From Planctomycetota bacterium (GTDB lineage Bacteria > Planctomycetota > Phycisphaerae > Phycisphaerales > UBA1924), in NCBI GenBank assembly GCA_017303565.1, contig JAFLCM010000053.1, positions 1 to 7,347 of the forward strand: DNA of 7,347 bases. Direction: 5' to 3'. The notes beneath the pieces are model-generated. The model ran no database searches. It saw only the letters and a list, made by a program, of their open reading frames with translations, and was not told the origin of the DNA. The position numbers and the translations under genes are program-made. Positions 1-6,800 of this stretch are shown in pieces. The first letter of the stretch is position 1. Each line of letters starts with the position of its first letter.

Positions 1-124
1 GGGCTCGGGCCGTGAGTCGGCGCTGCGCGCGCTGAACGCCGTGGGCCTCAAGATCAACCTGATTCGCGACGTGACGCCGGTGCCCCACAACGGGTGCCGT
101 CCCCGCAAGCGCCGCCGCGTCTGA
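1..124 (+). CDS. rpsK: 30S ribosomal protein S11, C-terminal part
   Basis: Only the last 40 codons are present; the gene enters from the left edge and its first complete codon is at base 2. The peptide contains GSGRESALRAL and RDVTPVPHNGCRPRKRRRV, the highly conserved S11 C-terminus with its basic rRNA-binding tail. S11 sits on the platform of the small ribosomal subunit and contacts 16S rRNA near the E site and the mRNA exit. The gene ends at TGA 122-124. It is followed on the same strand by rpoA and rplQ, as in many bacterial S13-S11-(S4)-alpha-L17 operons, but rpsD is absent here and the next start codon is 323 bases away. The identification is secure; nothing can be said about the missing N-terminal part. 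Confidence 0.97.
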   Translation, partial: GSGRESALRALNAVGLKINLIRDVTPVPHNGCRPRKRRRV

Positions 125-223
125 TCGGCGAACGACACACCCCGGACGGACGGCCCGCCACGACCCTCACCGGTCGGCGCGGACCCGGCCGCTCCCCGGT
201 CCACCGGCCTCCCCGCTGCTGGA

Positions 224-281
224 TCGTTTGATATCGAGTCTCGTTTGATATCGAGCCTCGTTTGATATCGAGCCTCGTTTG
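224..281. repeat. 17-bp tandem repeat, 3 full copies plus partial
   Basis: The unit tcgtttgatatcgagcc occurs at 224-240 (one difference, gagtc for gagcc), 241-257 and 258-274, followed by a partial copy tcgtttg at 275-281. Each unit contains the palindrome GATATC. Across the unit junctions there are three perfect CGAG-N-CTCG dyads at 235-243, 252-260 and 269-277, exactly 17 bp apart, separated by the AT-rich octamer TTTGATAT. The array is a small AT-richer island in a very GC-rich gap. It could be a slippage-prone simple repeat, a cluster of protein-binding sites, or small RNA hairpins (CTCG and CGAG can pair around the octamer). The repeat is directly visible; its function is unknown. Confidence 0.95.
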
Positions 282-288
282 TTTTCCA

Positions 289-306
289 CCCCGGGACGCC
301 CCGGGG
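289..306 (+). other. GC-only hairpin in the rpoA leader
   Basis: CCCCGGG (289-295) can pair with CCCGGGG (300-306) around a four-base loop ACGC, giving seven G-C pairs. The overlapping sequence CGCCCCGGGGCG (297-308) is also a perfect 12-bp palindrome. The hairpin starts eight bases after the tandem repeat. No T tract follows, so it is not a standard terminator; it could stabilise or mark a processing point in the transcript between rpsK and rpoA. Confidence 0.4.
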
Positions 307-447
307 CGCCGCGAGACAAGAAGCGTCACCCGCCGCCCGGCAGCGGCGAACCAGACGCGTGAGTCTCCCGGCGTCGGCTCGTTCGGCCCCCGGCGTTCGC
401 CGGCCCGGCCCCGCGAACCCTGCCGGATCATGACGGAGTGAACCACG

Positions 448-1446
448 ATGCGAGTGCGCTGGCGCGGGCTTGAACTGCCCAACAAGGTCCAACCCGATCA
501 GGCCTTCAACAACGACGAGTACGGTCGTTTCGTGATCGAACCGTTCGAGCGCGGCTTCGGCACGACGATCGGCAACTCGCTGCGCCGCGTGCTGCTCTCG
601 AGCCTCGAGGGCGCGGCGGTCAAGAGCGTGAAGATCAAGGGCGCCGCCCACGAGTTCACCAGCCTCAAGGGCGTGATGGAGGATGTGACCGACATCATCC
701 TGAACGTCAAGAACCTGGTCGTGAAGATGGAGGGCGACGAGGAGCGCACCATGCGCCTCGCCGCCACCGGCCCGGGCGAGGTGACCGCCGACCTGATCGA
801 GGCCGACACCTCGATCACCGTGATGAACAAGGAACTGGTCATCTGCACGCTGACCGAGCCGGTTGACTTCGAGATGGAGCTGACCGTCGGCAAGGGCCGT
901 GGCTACGTGCCCGCCAGCGAGCAGTACAAGAACAACACCGAGGAGCAGGAGATCGGGGTCATCCCCGTCGACGCGATCTACTCCCCCGTGCAGCGCGTCC
1001 GCTACAAGGTCGAGGAGACCCGCGTCGGCCAGAAGACCGACTACGACAAGCTCATCCTCGAGGTGTGGACCAACGGCACCACCGAGCCCGAGATGGCGAT
1101 CGTCGAGGCGACCAAGATCCTGCGGAAGCACCTCAACGCGTTCGTGCAGTACTTCGAGGCCGGCTCGGAGCGCGTGAGCGATGAGGCCGCCGCCGCCGCG
1201 AGCGTCGACGACGAGCTCATCAAGAAGCTCAACATGCCGGTGACGGAGCTCGAACTGAGCGTCCGCGCCAGCAACTGCCTCGAGTCCGCCAAGATCGCGA
1301 CCGTCGCCCAGCTGGTGTCCAAGACCGAGAACGACCTGCTGAAGGTCCGCTCGTTCGGCAAGACCTCGCTCCGCGAGGTGAAGCGCAAGCTGCAGGACAT
1401 GGGCCTGAACCTGGGCATGCCGCTGCCCGAGGGCGTCGGCGCCTGA
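448..1446 (+). CDS. rpoA: DNA-directed RNA polymerase subunit alpha
   Basis: This is the alpha subunit, whose dimer nucleates assembly of core RNA polymerase (beta, beta', omega) and whose C-terminal domain contacts upstream promoter DNA and activators. The protein has 332 residues, normal for the family (E. coli 329). The N-terminal domain shows FERGFGTTIGNSLRRVLLSS at residues 33-52, the conserved dimerisation and core-assembly helix. An acidic/alanine-rich linker lies near residues 242-257 (the SDEAAAAASVDDE stretch). The C-terminal domain starts at about residue 260 and contains LELSVRASNCL, where R273 and N276 correspond to the DNA-contacting R265 and N268 of E. coli, then the helix-hairpin-helix segment ending in LNLGMPLPE. 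The ATG at 448 is chosen because GGAG (435-438) lies nine bases upstream and the MRVRWRGLELP leader resembles planctomycete homologues. The gene is intact; rplQ follows after 71 bp. Confidence 0.98.
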   Translation: MRVRWRGLELPNKVQPDQAFNNDEYGRFVIEPFERGFGTTIGNSLRRVLLSSLEGAAVKSVKIKGAAHEFTSLKGVMEDVTDIILNVKNLVVKMEGDEERTMRLAATGPGEVTADLIEADTSITVMNKELVICTLTEPVDFEMELTVGKGRGYVPASEQYKNNTEEQEIGVIPVDAIYSPVQRVRYKVEETRVGQKTDYDKLILEVWTNGTTEPEMAIVEATKILRKHLNAFVQYFEAGSERVSDEAAAAASVDDELIKKLNMPVTELELSVRASNCLESAKIATVAQLVSKTENDLLKVRSFGKTSLREVKRKLQDMGLNLGMPLPEGVGA

Positions 1447-1517
1447 GGCCCGCCCGGACTGACTGATCGAACCCACGGGGCCCGGCAAGAGCCCCTTCTG
1501 ACCGCCGGAGATTCGCC

Positions 1518-2156
1518 ATGCGTCACCGCAAAGCCTCGTACAAACTCGGTCGCACGACCGCCCACCGCCTGAGCACCCTGCGCAACATCGCGTCGGGGCT
1601 GTTCGAGCACGGCCAGATCGTGACCACCGTCCCCCGCGCCAAGGCGGTCCAGCCGATGGTCGAGAAGATCATCACGATCGCCAAGAACTCCATCGACCGC
1701 CCCGAGCGTCGGGTGGCCTCGCGCCGCCTGATCGCCTCCAAGCTCGGCGGCAACAAGAAGGCGTTCTCCTGGATGTACCTGCACAAGAGCGCCACCGACG
1801 CCGAGAAGGAGCAGGTCCAGAAGCTCCGCGACCGCGCCGGCGCGTTCTTCGACGTCCCCGAGACCTCGACCGTCGAGCGTGACCGCTACGGCGCGGTCCG
1901 CAAGGCCCCGCGCCTGGTCAAGCACATCTTCGACAACGTCGCGCCCCGCTTCAAGGAGCGCGCCGGCGGGTACACCCGCATCGTCAAGCTCGGCCGCCGC
2001 CGCATCGGCGACGCGGGCGAACTGTGCGTCATCCAGTTCGTCGGCTCCGAGGAAGGCCCCGAGATCGGCGGCAACCTCTCGACCCGTCGCCGCACCGCCG
2101 ACAAACGCACCGCCTTCGCCGCGAAGCTCCGCAAGGAGTTCGAGAAGAAGGCGTGA
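1518..2156 (+). CDS. rplQ: 50S ribosomal protein L17, enlarged form
   Basis: L17 is a large-subunit protein that binds 23S rRNA near the polypeptide exit tunnel region. The family signature is clear at both ends of the core: MRHRKASYKLGRTTAHR with LRNIASGLF (residues 1-29), and LVKHIFDNVAPRF followed by RAGGYTRIVKLG (133-159). The protein has 212 residues against about 127 in E. coli. The excess is an insertion of roughly 55 residues between RRLIAS and the LVKHIFDN helix (about residues 75-130), plus a basic tail of about 35 residues (178-212) rich in Lys and Arg. The core reads through without a frameshift, so this looks like genuine elaboration, perhaps lineage-specific. GGAG at 1507-1510 lies seven bases before the ATG. 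The 71-bp spacer from rpoA contains a modest GGGGC/GCCCC hairpin (1477-1495) without a T run, so the two genes are probably co-transcribed. A strong terminator follows. Confidence 0.97.
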   Translation: MRHRKASYKLGRTTAHRLSTLRNIASGLFEHGQIVTTVPRAKAVQPMVEKIITIAKNSIDRPERRVASRRLIASKLGGNKKAFSWMYLHKSATDAEKEQVQKLRDRAGAFFDVPETSTVERDRYGAVRKAPRLVKHIFDNVAPRFKERAGGYTRIVKLGRRRIGDAGELCVIQFVGSEEGPEIGGNLSTRRRTADKRTAFAAKLRKEFEKKA

Positions 2157-2162
2157 GTTCAG

Positions 2163-2180
2163 CCGCCCCGTGATGGGCGG
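2163..2180 (+). other. Small hairpin between rplQ stop and terminator
   Basis: CCGCCC (2163-2168) can pair with GGGCGG (2175-2180) around CGTGAT, starting seven bases after the rplQ stop codon. It has no T run of its own and precedes the main terminator by about 20 bases. It might protect the 3' end of the message, or may be a chance GC-rich inverted repeat. Confidence 0.35.
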
Positions 2181-2201
2181 GAAGGTCAATCAAACCCGAA
2201 G

Positions 2202-2227
2202 CCCCGCGAGTTGCTCGCGGGGTTTTT
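2202..2227 (+). terminator. Rho-independent terminator of the rpsK-rpoA-rplQ operon
   Basis: A perfect nine-base-pair stem CCCCGCGAG (2202-2210) / CTCGCGGGG (2214-2222) closes a TTG loop and is followed immediately by five T residues (2223-2227). Bases AAG before the stem can extend pairing into the T tract. It lies 45 bases after the rplQ stop and marks the end of the ribosomal operon. It is the clearest intrinsic terminator in the window. Confidence 0.94.
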
Positions 2228-2258
2228 CGTTGTTGGCGTGCCGGTCAAACGTTTCGGG

Positions 2259-2286
2259 TTGACGGCGCCGTTTCGCATCGCATACT
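2259..2286 (+). promoter_or_regulatory. Weak sigma-70-like promoter candidate
   Basis: TTGACG (2259-2264, five of six matches to the -35 consensus) and CATACT (2281-2286, four of six to the -10 consensus) are separated by 16 bp. They lie just downstream of the operon terminator and about 190 bp before the next ATG. Two more TTGAC hexamers occur at 2306-2311 and 2335-2340 without obvious -10 partners. Between them, GGCCGG (2296-2301) and CCGGCC (2319-2324) form an inverted repeat. The gene at 2477 needs its own promoter because a terminator precedes it, and this is the best candidate seen. Planctomycete promoters need not follow the E. coli consensus, so the call is tentative. Confidence 0.3.
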
Positions 2287-2476
2287 GACAGGTGTGGCCG
2301 GCCCCTTGACGGGCGGTTCCGGCCGTGGAATCGGTTGACCTGTCCGCGGCATCCTCTCTCGGGCTTTCGCGCCGGGATGATGCGCGATCGGGCCAACAAG
2401 AGCCGCACCCGCGACGCGCGTTCGCTCCATTCCGAGAGCGAACCTTGCGCCCCGAACTCAAAGAAAGCCCGTCAAC

Positions 2477-3811
2477 ATGACAGCAGGAGTTTCGCGTCCG
2501 CCCGAGCCGGATTGGCTGGCGGCTAGGCCGACGATCGACGAGTTCCGATCCGCCGCCCAGCGCGGCCTCGGACGGTGCTGGCATTGGCTGCGCCGGTTCG
2601 ATGCCTCCGAATACACCTCGGTGCTCATCGAAGTGTCCACGAGGGGCATCGGCTTCGATCTCGACGAGATCGATCCCTCCTACATCGTCGATCTCGCCGA
2701 GGCGAGCGGCAGTCCGGAGGAGGTTCGGAGGGCGGCGATCAACGCGGCCCAATCCGGAGATTCCGGCGGTGATCTCGCGCACATCGACGGCGTGCTCTTC
2801 GCGTGGGCGAAGCGCGGTCACGCTGACGCCCGAGAGGCGATCGACCGCCTCTTTGAGTCGCAGGTCGCGCAAGGAGCTGGCATCGGCGGCTTCAGCATTA
2901 TCGAACTGGATGGCTTCGACGGGCTTGTGCGGGTCGCCCGGCGCGCCGGCGGCTGCATCAGCGCCGACTCCGCGTGGAGGCTGGGCGCTTGGATTTCCTC
3001 GTGTGAAGAAGCCGGCGAGGCGGGGGCGGAGTCGCGACTGCGAGCACTGGCCGACCGCGACGCGGAGATCGCCGCGTTCCTCGGCGCGCTCGATGCCGAG
3101 CGAAATGTATGCGGGCCGCCACCCGCGCAACCCCAGGGCCTTGACGGTCTGCTTGAGCGTGCGGTTGGCGGCGAGCGCGGGGTAGACCTTTGGACCGACG
3201 TGCGTCGATGGGCTCGGGCGTCGGACGAAGAGCAGTGGCACGCGGTATCTGAGAAGTTCCTCGTCTGTGAGCACGCGGGCGAGGCATGGTTGCTCGCGAA
3301 CGCGCTGGTTGTCGGTGAGAACGCACCGGCGTTTCGGCCGTTCGCCGCCTCGATCCGCGCGCTCCAATCCCGCTGCCGCCACCGAGACCCCGCGATCAGT
3401 GCGGCCTCGCGGCGGGTGTTCTCAAGGCAGTCTGGTCCCCGAGTGCCGGCGCTCGCTCGGCTTCTGCTCGCCGCTGGCGAGGTCGAACGCGACACCCTCG
3501 AGATGCTCCGCGAGAGCCTTGCGCCTGAAGACGTCGATGTGATCCTCGAGAAACTGCGTGCTAGTGATCAGCGAACGAACGAGGAGACCCACGAGATCGT
3601 CCTTGGCCTTCTCGGCCTCGTGGAGCGCCGATCCAAACGATTCGCGGCGCCCCTCGCCCTGTGGGGCTACGAGCATTCGCCTTGCGGCCGCTGCCGACAA
3701 GGGTTCGTGGAGTGGCTGGCCCGTCACGGCGCGATCACACCCGAGATCGCCTTTGAGGCTCACCACGACGGCGTGCCCTCAATCCGATCGCTCGCGGCGT
3801 CGCTTGCGTGA
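2477..3811 (+). CDS. Uncharacterised helical (HEAT/ARM-like) protein with C-terminal CxxC
   Basis: I do not recognise a named function. The 444-residue product has no signal peptide or membrane segment and is probably cytoplasmic. Its sequence is mostly short amphipathic helices separated by turns, such as SPEEVRRAAINAA (79-91), ADAREAIDRLFESQ (116-129), GEAWLLANALVV (268-279) and PEDVDVILEKL (350-360). This pattern suggests a HEAT/ARM-type helical solenoid, although I cannot define exact repeat units. The C-terminus contains YEHSPCGRCRQGFVEWLARH with C403 and C406 as a CxxC pair, then an IAFEAHHDGVPSIRSLA segment. This ending reminds me of the C-termini of other uncharacterised helical-repeat proteins, from memory only. 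The ATG at 2477 has only a weak purine-rich AAAGAAAG upstream (2460-2467). The gene is a stand-alone unit between the rplQ terminator and a convergent cytochrome gene. A scaffold or protein-interaction role is possible but unproven. Confidence 0.82.
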   Translation: MTAGVSRPPEPDWLAARPTIDEFRSAAQRGLGRCWHWLRRFDASEYTSVLIEVSTRGIGFDLDEIDPSYIVDLAEASGSPEEVRRAAINAAQSGDSGGDLAHIDGVLFAWAKRGHADAREAIDRLFESQVAQGAGIGGFSIIELDGFDGLVRVARRAGGCISADSAWRLGAWISSCEEAGEAGAESRLRALADRDAEIAAFLGALDAERNVCGPPPAQPQGLDGLLERAVGGERGVDLWTDVRRWARASDEEQWHAVSEKFLVCEHAGEAWLLANALVVGENAPAFRPFAASIRALQSRCRHRDPAISAASRRVFSRQSGPRVPALARLLLAAGEVERDTLEMLRESLAPEDVDVILEKLRASDQRTNEETHEIVLGLLGLVERRSKRFAAPLALWGYEHSPCGRCRQGFVEWLARHGAITPEIAFEAHHDGVPSIRSLAASLA

Positions 3812-3814
3812 TCG

Positions 3815-3837
3815 CCGCGGAGGGGTTCACTCCGCGG
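3815..3837. terminator. Hairpin between convergent genes, possible bidirectional terminator
   Basis: CCGCGGAG (3815-3822) pairs perfectly with CTCCGCGG (3830-3837) around a seven-base loop. It begins four bases after the stop codon of the plus-strand gene and ends 14 bases before the stop codon of the minus-strand cytochrome gene, filling most of the 40-bp convergent gap. Neither side has a T run, so efficient intrinsic termination is uncertain. Its position and symmetry suit a shared transcript end for both genes. Confidence 0.55.
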
Positions 3838-3851
3838 TCAGTGGCGACCGC

Positions 3852-6800
3852 TCACCGCCTCCGCCGCGGCGCTTCCGCGGGCTTTTCTTCCTTCGCCGCC
3901 TCGGGCTTGAGGGTGTAGGCCTCGGGCTGGGTGTCGGGGGTGTTGGTGACGGTCCAGGGCTGGCCGTTGTGGAGGTACATCTTTTGCTGCTCGGCGAGGT
4001 TCAGGGGGCGGGCGCCGAGGCGGCCGAAGACGCTGGTCTGGTTGCCCGACTCATCGACAGCGCGGTCGCGGTCGAGGCCCTTGCTGACCACCAGGGCCGG
4101 GCCGTGGGTGTCGCGCCAGGCGATGAGAGTCGGGTTCACCGGCGGGATGAAGCCGCGGAACTGGGCGGTGGTGTTCGGGCCCATCAGTTGCAGCACCTTG
4201 AAGCCCGCCTTGCCGTCGGCGACGTAGGCGTACATCGAGGCGTTGGTCATCCCGACCTTCACGTCGCGGGTGTCCTTGAGGGCGCCGTCGGCAGTGAACT
4301 GGCTGTAGACGCTGGGACGCTCGGGGGCGGTGACGTCGACGACGGCCAGGCCCGCCGAACCGCAGGCGACGTAGGCGTAGGTGCGGGCGACGTAGAGGCG
4401 GTGCTTCTCGCCCGGCAGGTCGAGCGAGGCGGCGAGGCGCGGGTTCTTCGGGTCGGTGATGTCGAAGGTCTTGAGGCCCGATTCATCGGTGACGAAGGCG
4501 TAACGGAACTGCACCTGCACGCAGGCGGGGTTCTTGAGGTCGCCCGAGCCGAAGACGCCGACGAGCTTCGGGTCGGTGGGGTCGTCGATGTCGATGACCA
4601 CCAAGCCGCGTGGGCTGGTGGCGTAGACGTGGGTGCCCGCGACGTACAGGTGGGTCATGCCGGTCAGCACGCCGTCGGGGTTGAAGGCGGTCTTGCCGTC
4701 CTTGAAAGCGGTGCGTTCGAGGAAGTTGTTGGTGGGGTCGCCGTCGAGCAGCGTGCCTGCGAAGGTGGTGATGAGGCCCTCGACGCTGTCGGCGATGTAG
4801 AGGTAGGCGTAGGAGGGGTGGATGCGCTGCTCCTGGTTGACGTGCCAGGGCTGCGGCTCATCGAGGCCGATGGCGCGGGGCTTCGACGGGTCGGACGAGA
4901 GACGGGTGCGGGCGGGGTCGACGCCGAGGGTGGTGGGGCTGGCGATGGCGACGCAGTTCTCGGTGTCGAAGCCCAGGCGCTGGCCCAGCGGAGAGACCGG
5001 GGCGGTGACCATGCGCTCGGAGAAGCCCTTGTGGTCGATGGCCTGCACATCGAAGACGTAGAAGCCGGCCTTGCCGCGGGCGGCGTAGAGGTACTCGCCG
5101 CGGAGCTGGACGTCGAGGATCTCGGCGCCGTTGAACCAGCCGAGGGCGCCCTTGCCGTCGTGGTGGTAGGCGAGTTTCAGTTCGCGCTTGTCTTCTTCGA
5201 CGAACTTCTTGTACTCGTCGGGCCATGCCATGGACTGGAAGTGCGAGCCGTAGACGGTCTGCGGCTCCTCGTGCTCGGTGGCGACGATGCCCTCGAAGCC
5301 CGCCGGGCCCTGGGCGACGTAGACGAAGCGCCCGAGGAAGTTGACCATGTTGGTGCCCTGGAGCAGCAGCTGGGCCATCCAGGCGTTGTTGTCGCCGTCG
5401 CGCGAGGCGTGGCAGTCGGTGCACATCCTGGTGGTGCCGCGCCCGCCGGTGGCGTGGGGGAAGTGCGGGTTGAACGCCTGGCCCGAGTAGCCCTCGGCGG
5501 AGATGGTCTGCTGCTGCGAGTAGATCCACTCGCGGAGCAGGTTCTGGCTGGAGACGATGACGGCGGACGACGACCGCACGGGCACGATCTTGGCGCCTTT
5601 GACCGTCGAGTCACGCCCGAGCTGGTACGTGTCGTCGCGAAGGACCTGGAAGTTGTACCGCGTGTAGTTGCGGGTGTACTTGTTCTCGTTGTGCAGCATC
5701 GGCGTCCGCTCGTTGGCGAGCATGGGCAGGTGGCAGCCGGCGCACGAGGTCATCCACGAGGTGTGGCAGGTGAAGCACTCGACCTTGTCCATCGAGTGGG
5801 CGAGCTTGCCCTCGCCCATGGGGCCGTCTTCCTTCGGAGTGTCGCCCCAGCGGATCTGGCCCGAGGAGGAATCGCGGTAGACGGTCTTGGCGTAGCGGGA
5901 CTTCTGGGCCGCGTCGGGGTTGGCCTTGGCCCAGGCGCTGTCGGGGTTCACCGTGTCGATGGTCTGCACGACGACCCACGACACGTCGGGGTCGACGGCG
6001 GAGCGCTGGATGAGCGTGCCGTCCTTCCGCCACTCGAAGCGGCGCTTGCCGAAGACGCGGGACTTGGAAAGGTCGGCGCCGACCACCTCGCCCTTGTCGT
6101 TCCGGGCGGCGGCGGGGCCGCTGGTGCGGAGCGTGGCCTTGCTGTTGTAGTCGCCGTGGCAGTCCTGGCAACGGATCTCCACCGCGTTGCGGACCTCGCC
6201 GTAGAGCTTGCCGTTGCCGTGCATGTCCTGCTTGAAGTGGCAGTCGATGCAGTGCATGCCGGCTTCGAGGTGGATGTCGGCGAGGTGGACGGCCTTCTTC
6301 CATTTCTCCGGGTCGTCGTGGCTGATGACGTTGCCGTCCTTGTCGAGCAGGTTGCCGCGGAGGTCCTTCTTGTGGATGGCGCGGAACATCCAGCCGTGGC
6401 CGTGGAAGTCGGCGAACTGGTTGTGCGTGAGCTTCGCGTTGAACTCGGGGCTGCCGGTCTTCTCGAGGAAGTCGTTGCCGGCGGGCTCGCCCTTGTGGTT
6501 GACGGCGTAGGGGTACAGGTTGCCCCAGAGGCCGCGGGTGGCCGCGTCGTCGGGGTTCTTGCGCAGGCTCTCCCAGCGCTGCTCGTCGGTGGGCTTGGCG
6601 GTGGTGCGCGGGTACATCGACTCCGCGTCGGACTCGAGGTCCCACCACATGTACCCGGTGTAGGTGTTGGCGTACGACGTGCCGGGGTGGACGTGGCACA
6701 CGATGCACTGGCTGGTGGGGATGGCGTTGGTCAGGACGTGCTTGACCGGGTGCCCGGGCTCGTCCTTGGCGATGGTGGGGTCGGAGCTGTGGCTAAAACC

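Larger units (their letters stand above)
125..447. other. rpsK-rpoA intergenic region (323 bp), probably rpoA leader
   Basis: I see no convincing gene in this gap, which is long for a ribosomal protein operon. In order it holds a GC-rich stretch without clear structure (125-223), a 17-bp tandem repeat (224-281), a strong GC hairpin (289-306), a CGCCGC/GCGGCG inverted repeat (331-348), a near-loopless CCGGCG-TT-CGCCGG dyad (390-403), and the rpoA ribosome binding site GGAG (435-438). None of the hairpins is followed by a T run, so none looks like an intrinsic terminator. The region may carry a second promoter or a transcript-processing or regulatory element for rpoA-rplQ, but that is inference. 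Short inverted repeats arise often by chance at this GC content. Confidence 0.6.

Noticed and set aside
228..256. Promoter formed by TTGATA in the tandem repeat
   Set aside because: TTGATA resembles a -35 element, but no acceptable -10 hexamer lies 16-18 bp downstream in any copy.
224..281. Possible CRISPR array
   Set aside because: The 17-bp units are directly adjacent with no unique spacers, so this is a simple tandem repeat.
430..441. Tiny upstream frame ATG-ACG-GAG-TGA overlapping the rpoA ribosome binding site
   Set aside because: A three-codon frame is expected by chance and has no ribosome binding site of its own; too little to claim an attenuating leader.
54..485. Minus-strand open frame (143 codons) across the rpsK-rpoA gap
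   Set aside because: It overlaps the ends of both rpsK and rpoA, reads through the tandem repeat and is Arg/Gly-rich without motifs; treated as a GC-rich shadow.
1041..2189. Long minus-strand open frame (382 codons) antisense to rpoA and rplQ
   Set aside because: It lies opposite two unmistakable genes and ends within them; high GC leaves long stop-free antisense frames. No family features are visible.
2325..2479. GTG-started 51-codon frame whose stop overlaps the ATG at 2477 (ATGA)
   Set aside because: The overlap is suggestive of translational coupling, but there is no ribosome binding site before the GTG and no recognisable protein; not supported.
2335..2526. 63-codon plus-strand frame before and into the helical-repeat gene
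   Set aside because: It overlaps the better-supported gene in another frame and has Arg/Ser-rich composition typical of a shadow frame.
2186..3382. Long minus-strand open frame (398 codons) antisense to the helical-repeat gene
   Set aside because: It runs through the terminator region, is Arg-rich and low in recognisable motifs, and the plus-strand frame has more normal protein composition and helical pattern.
5611..6708. Minus-strand open frame (365 codons) overlapping the cytochrome in another frame
   Set aside because: The product is almost entirely Arg, Pro, His and Gln, typical of an out-of-frame reading of a GC-rich gene; the frame with seven CxxCH motifs is clearly the real one.
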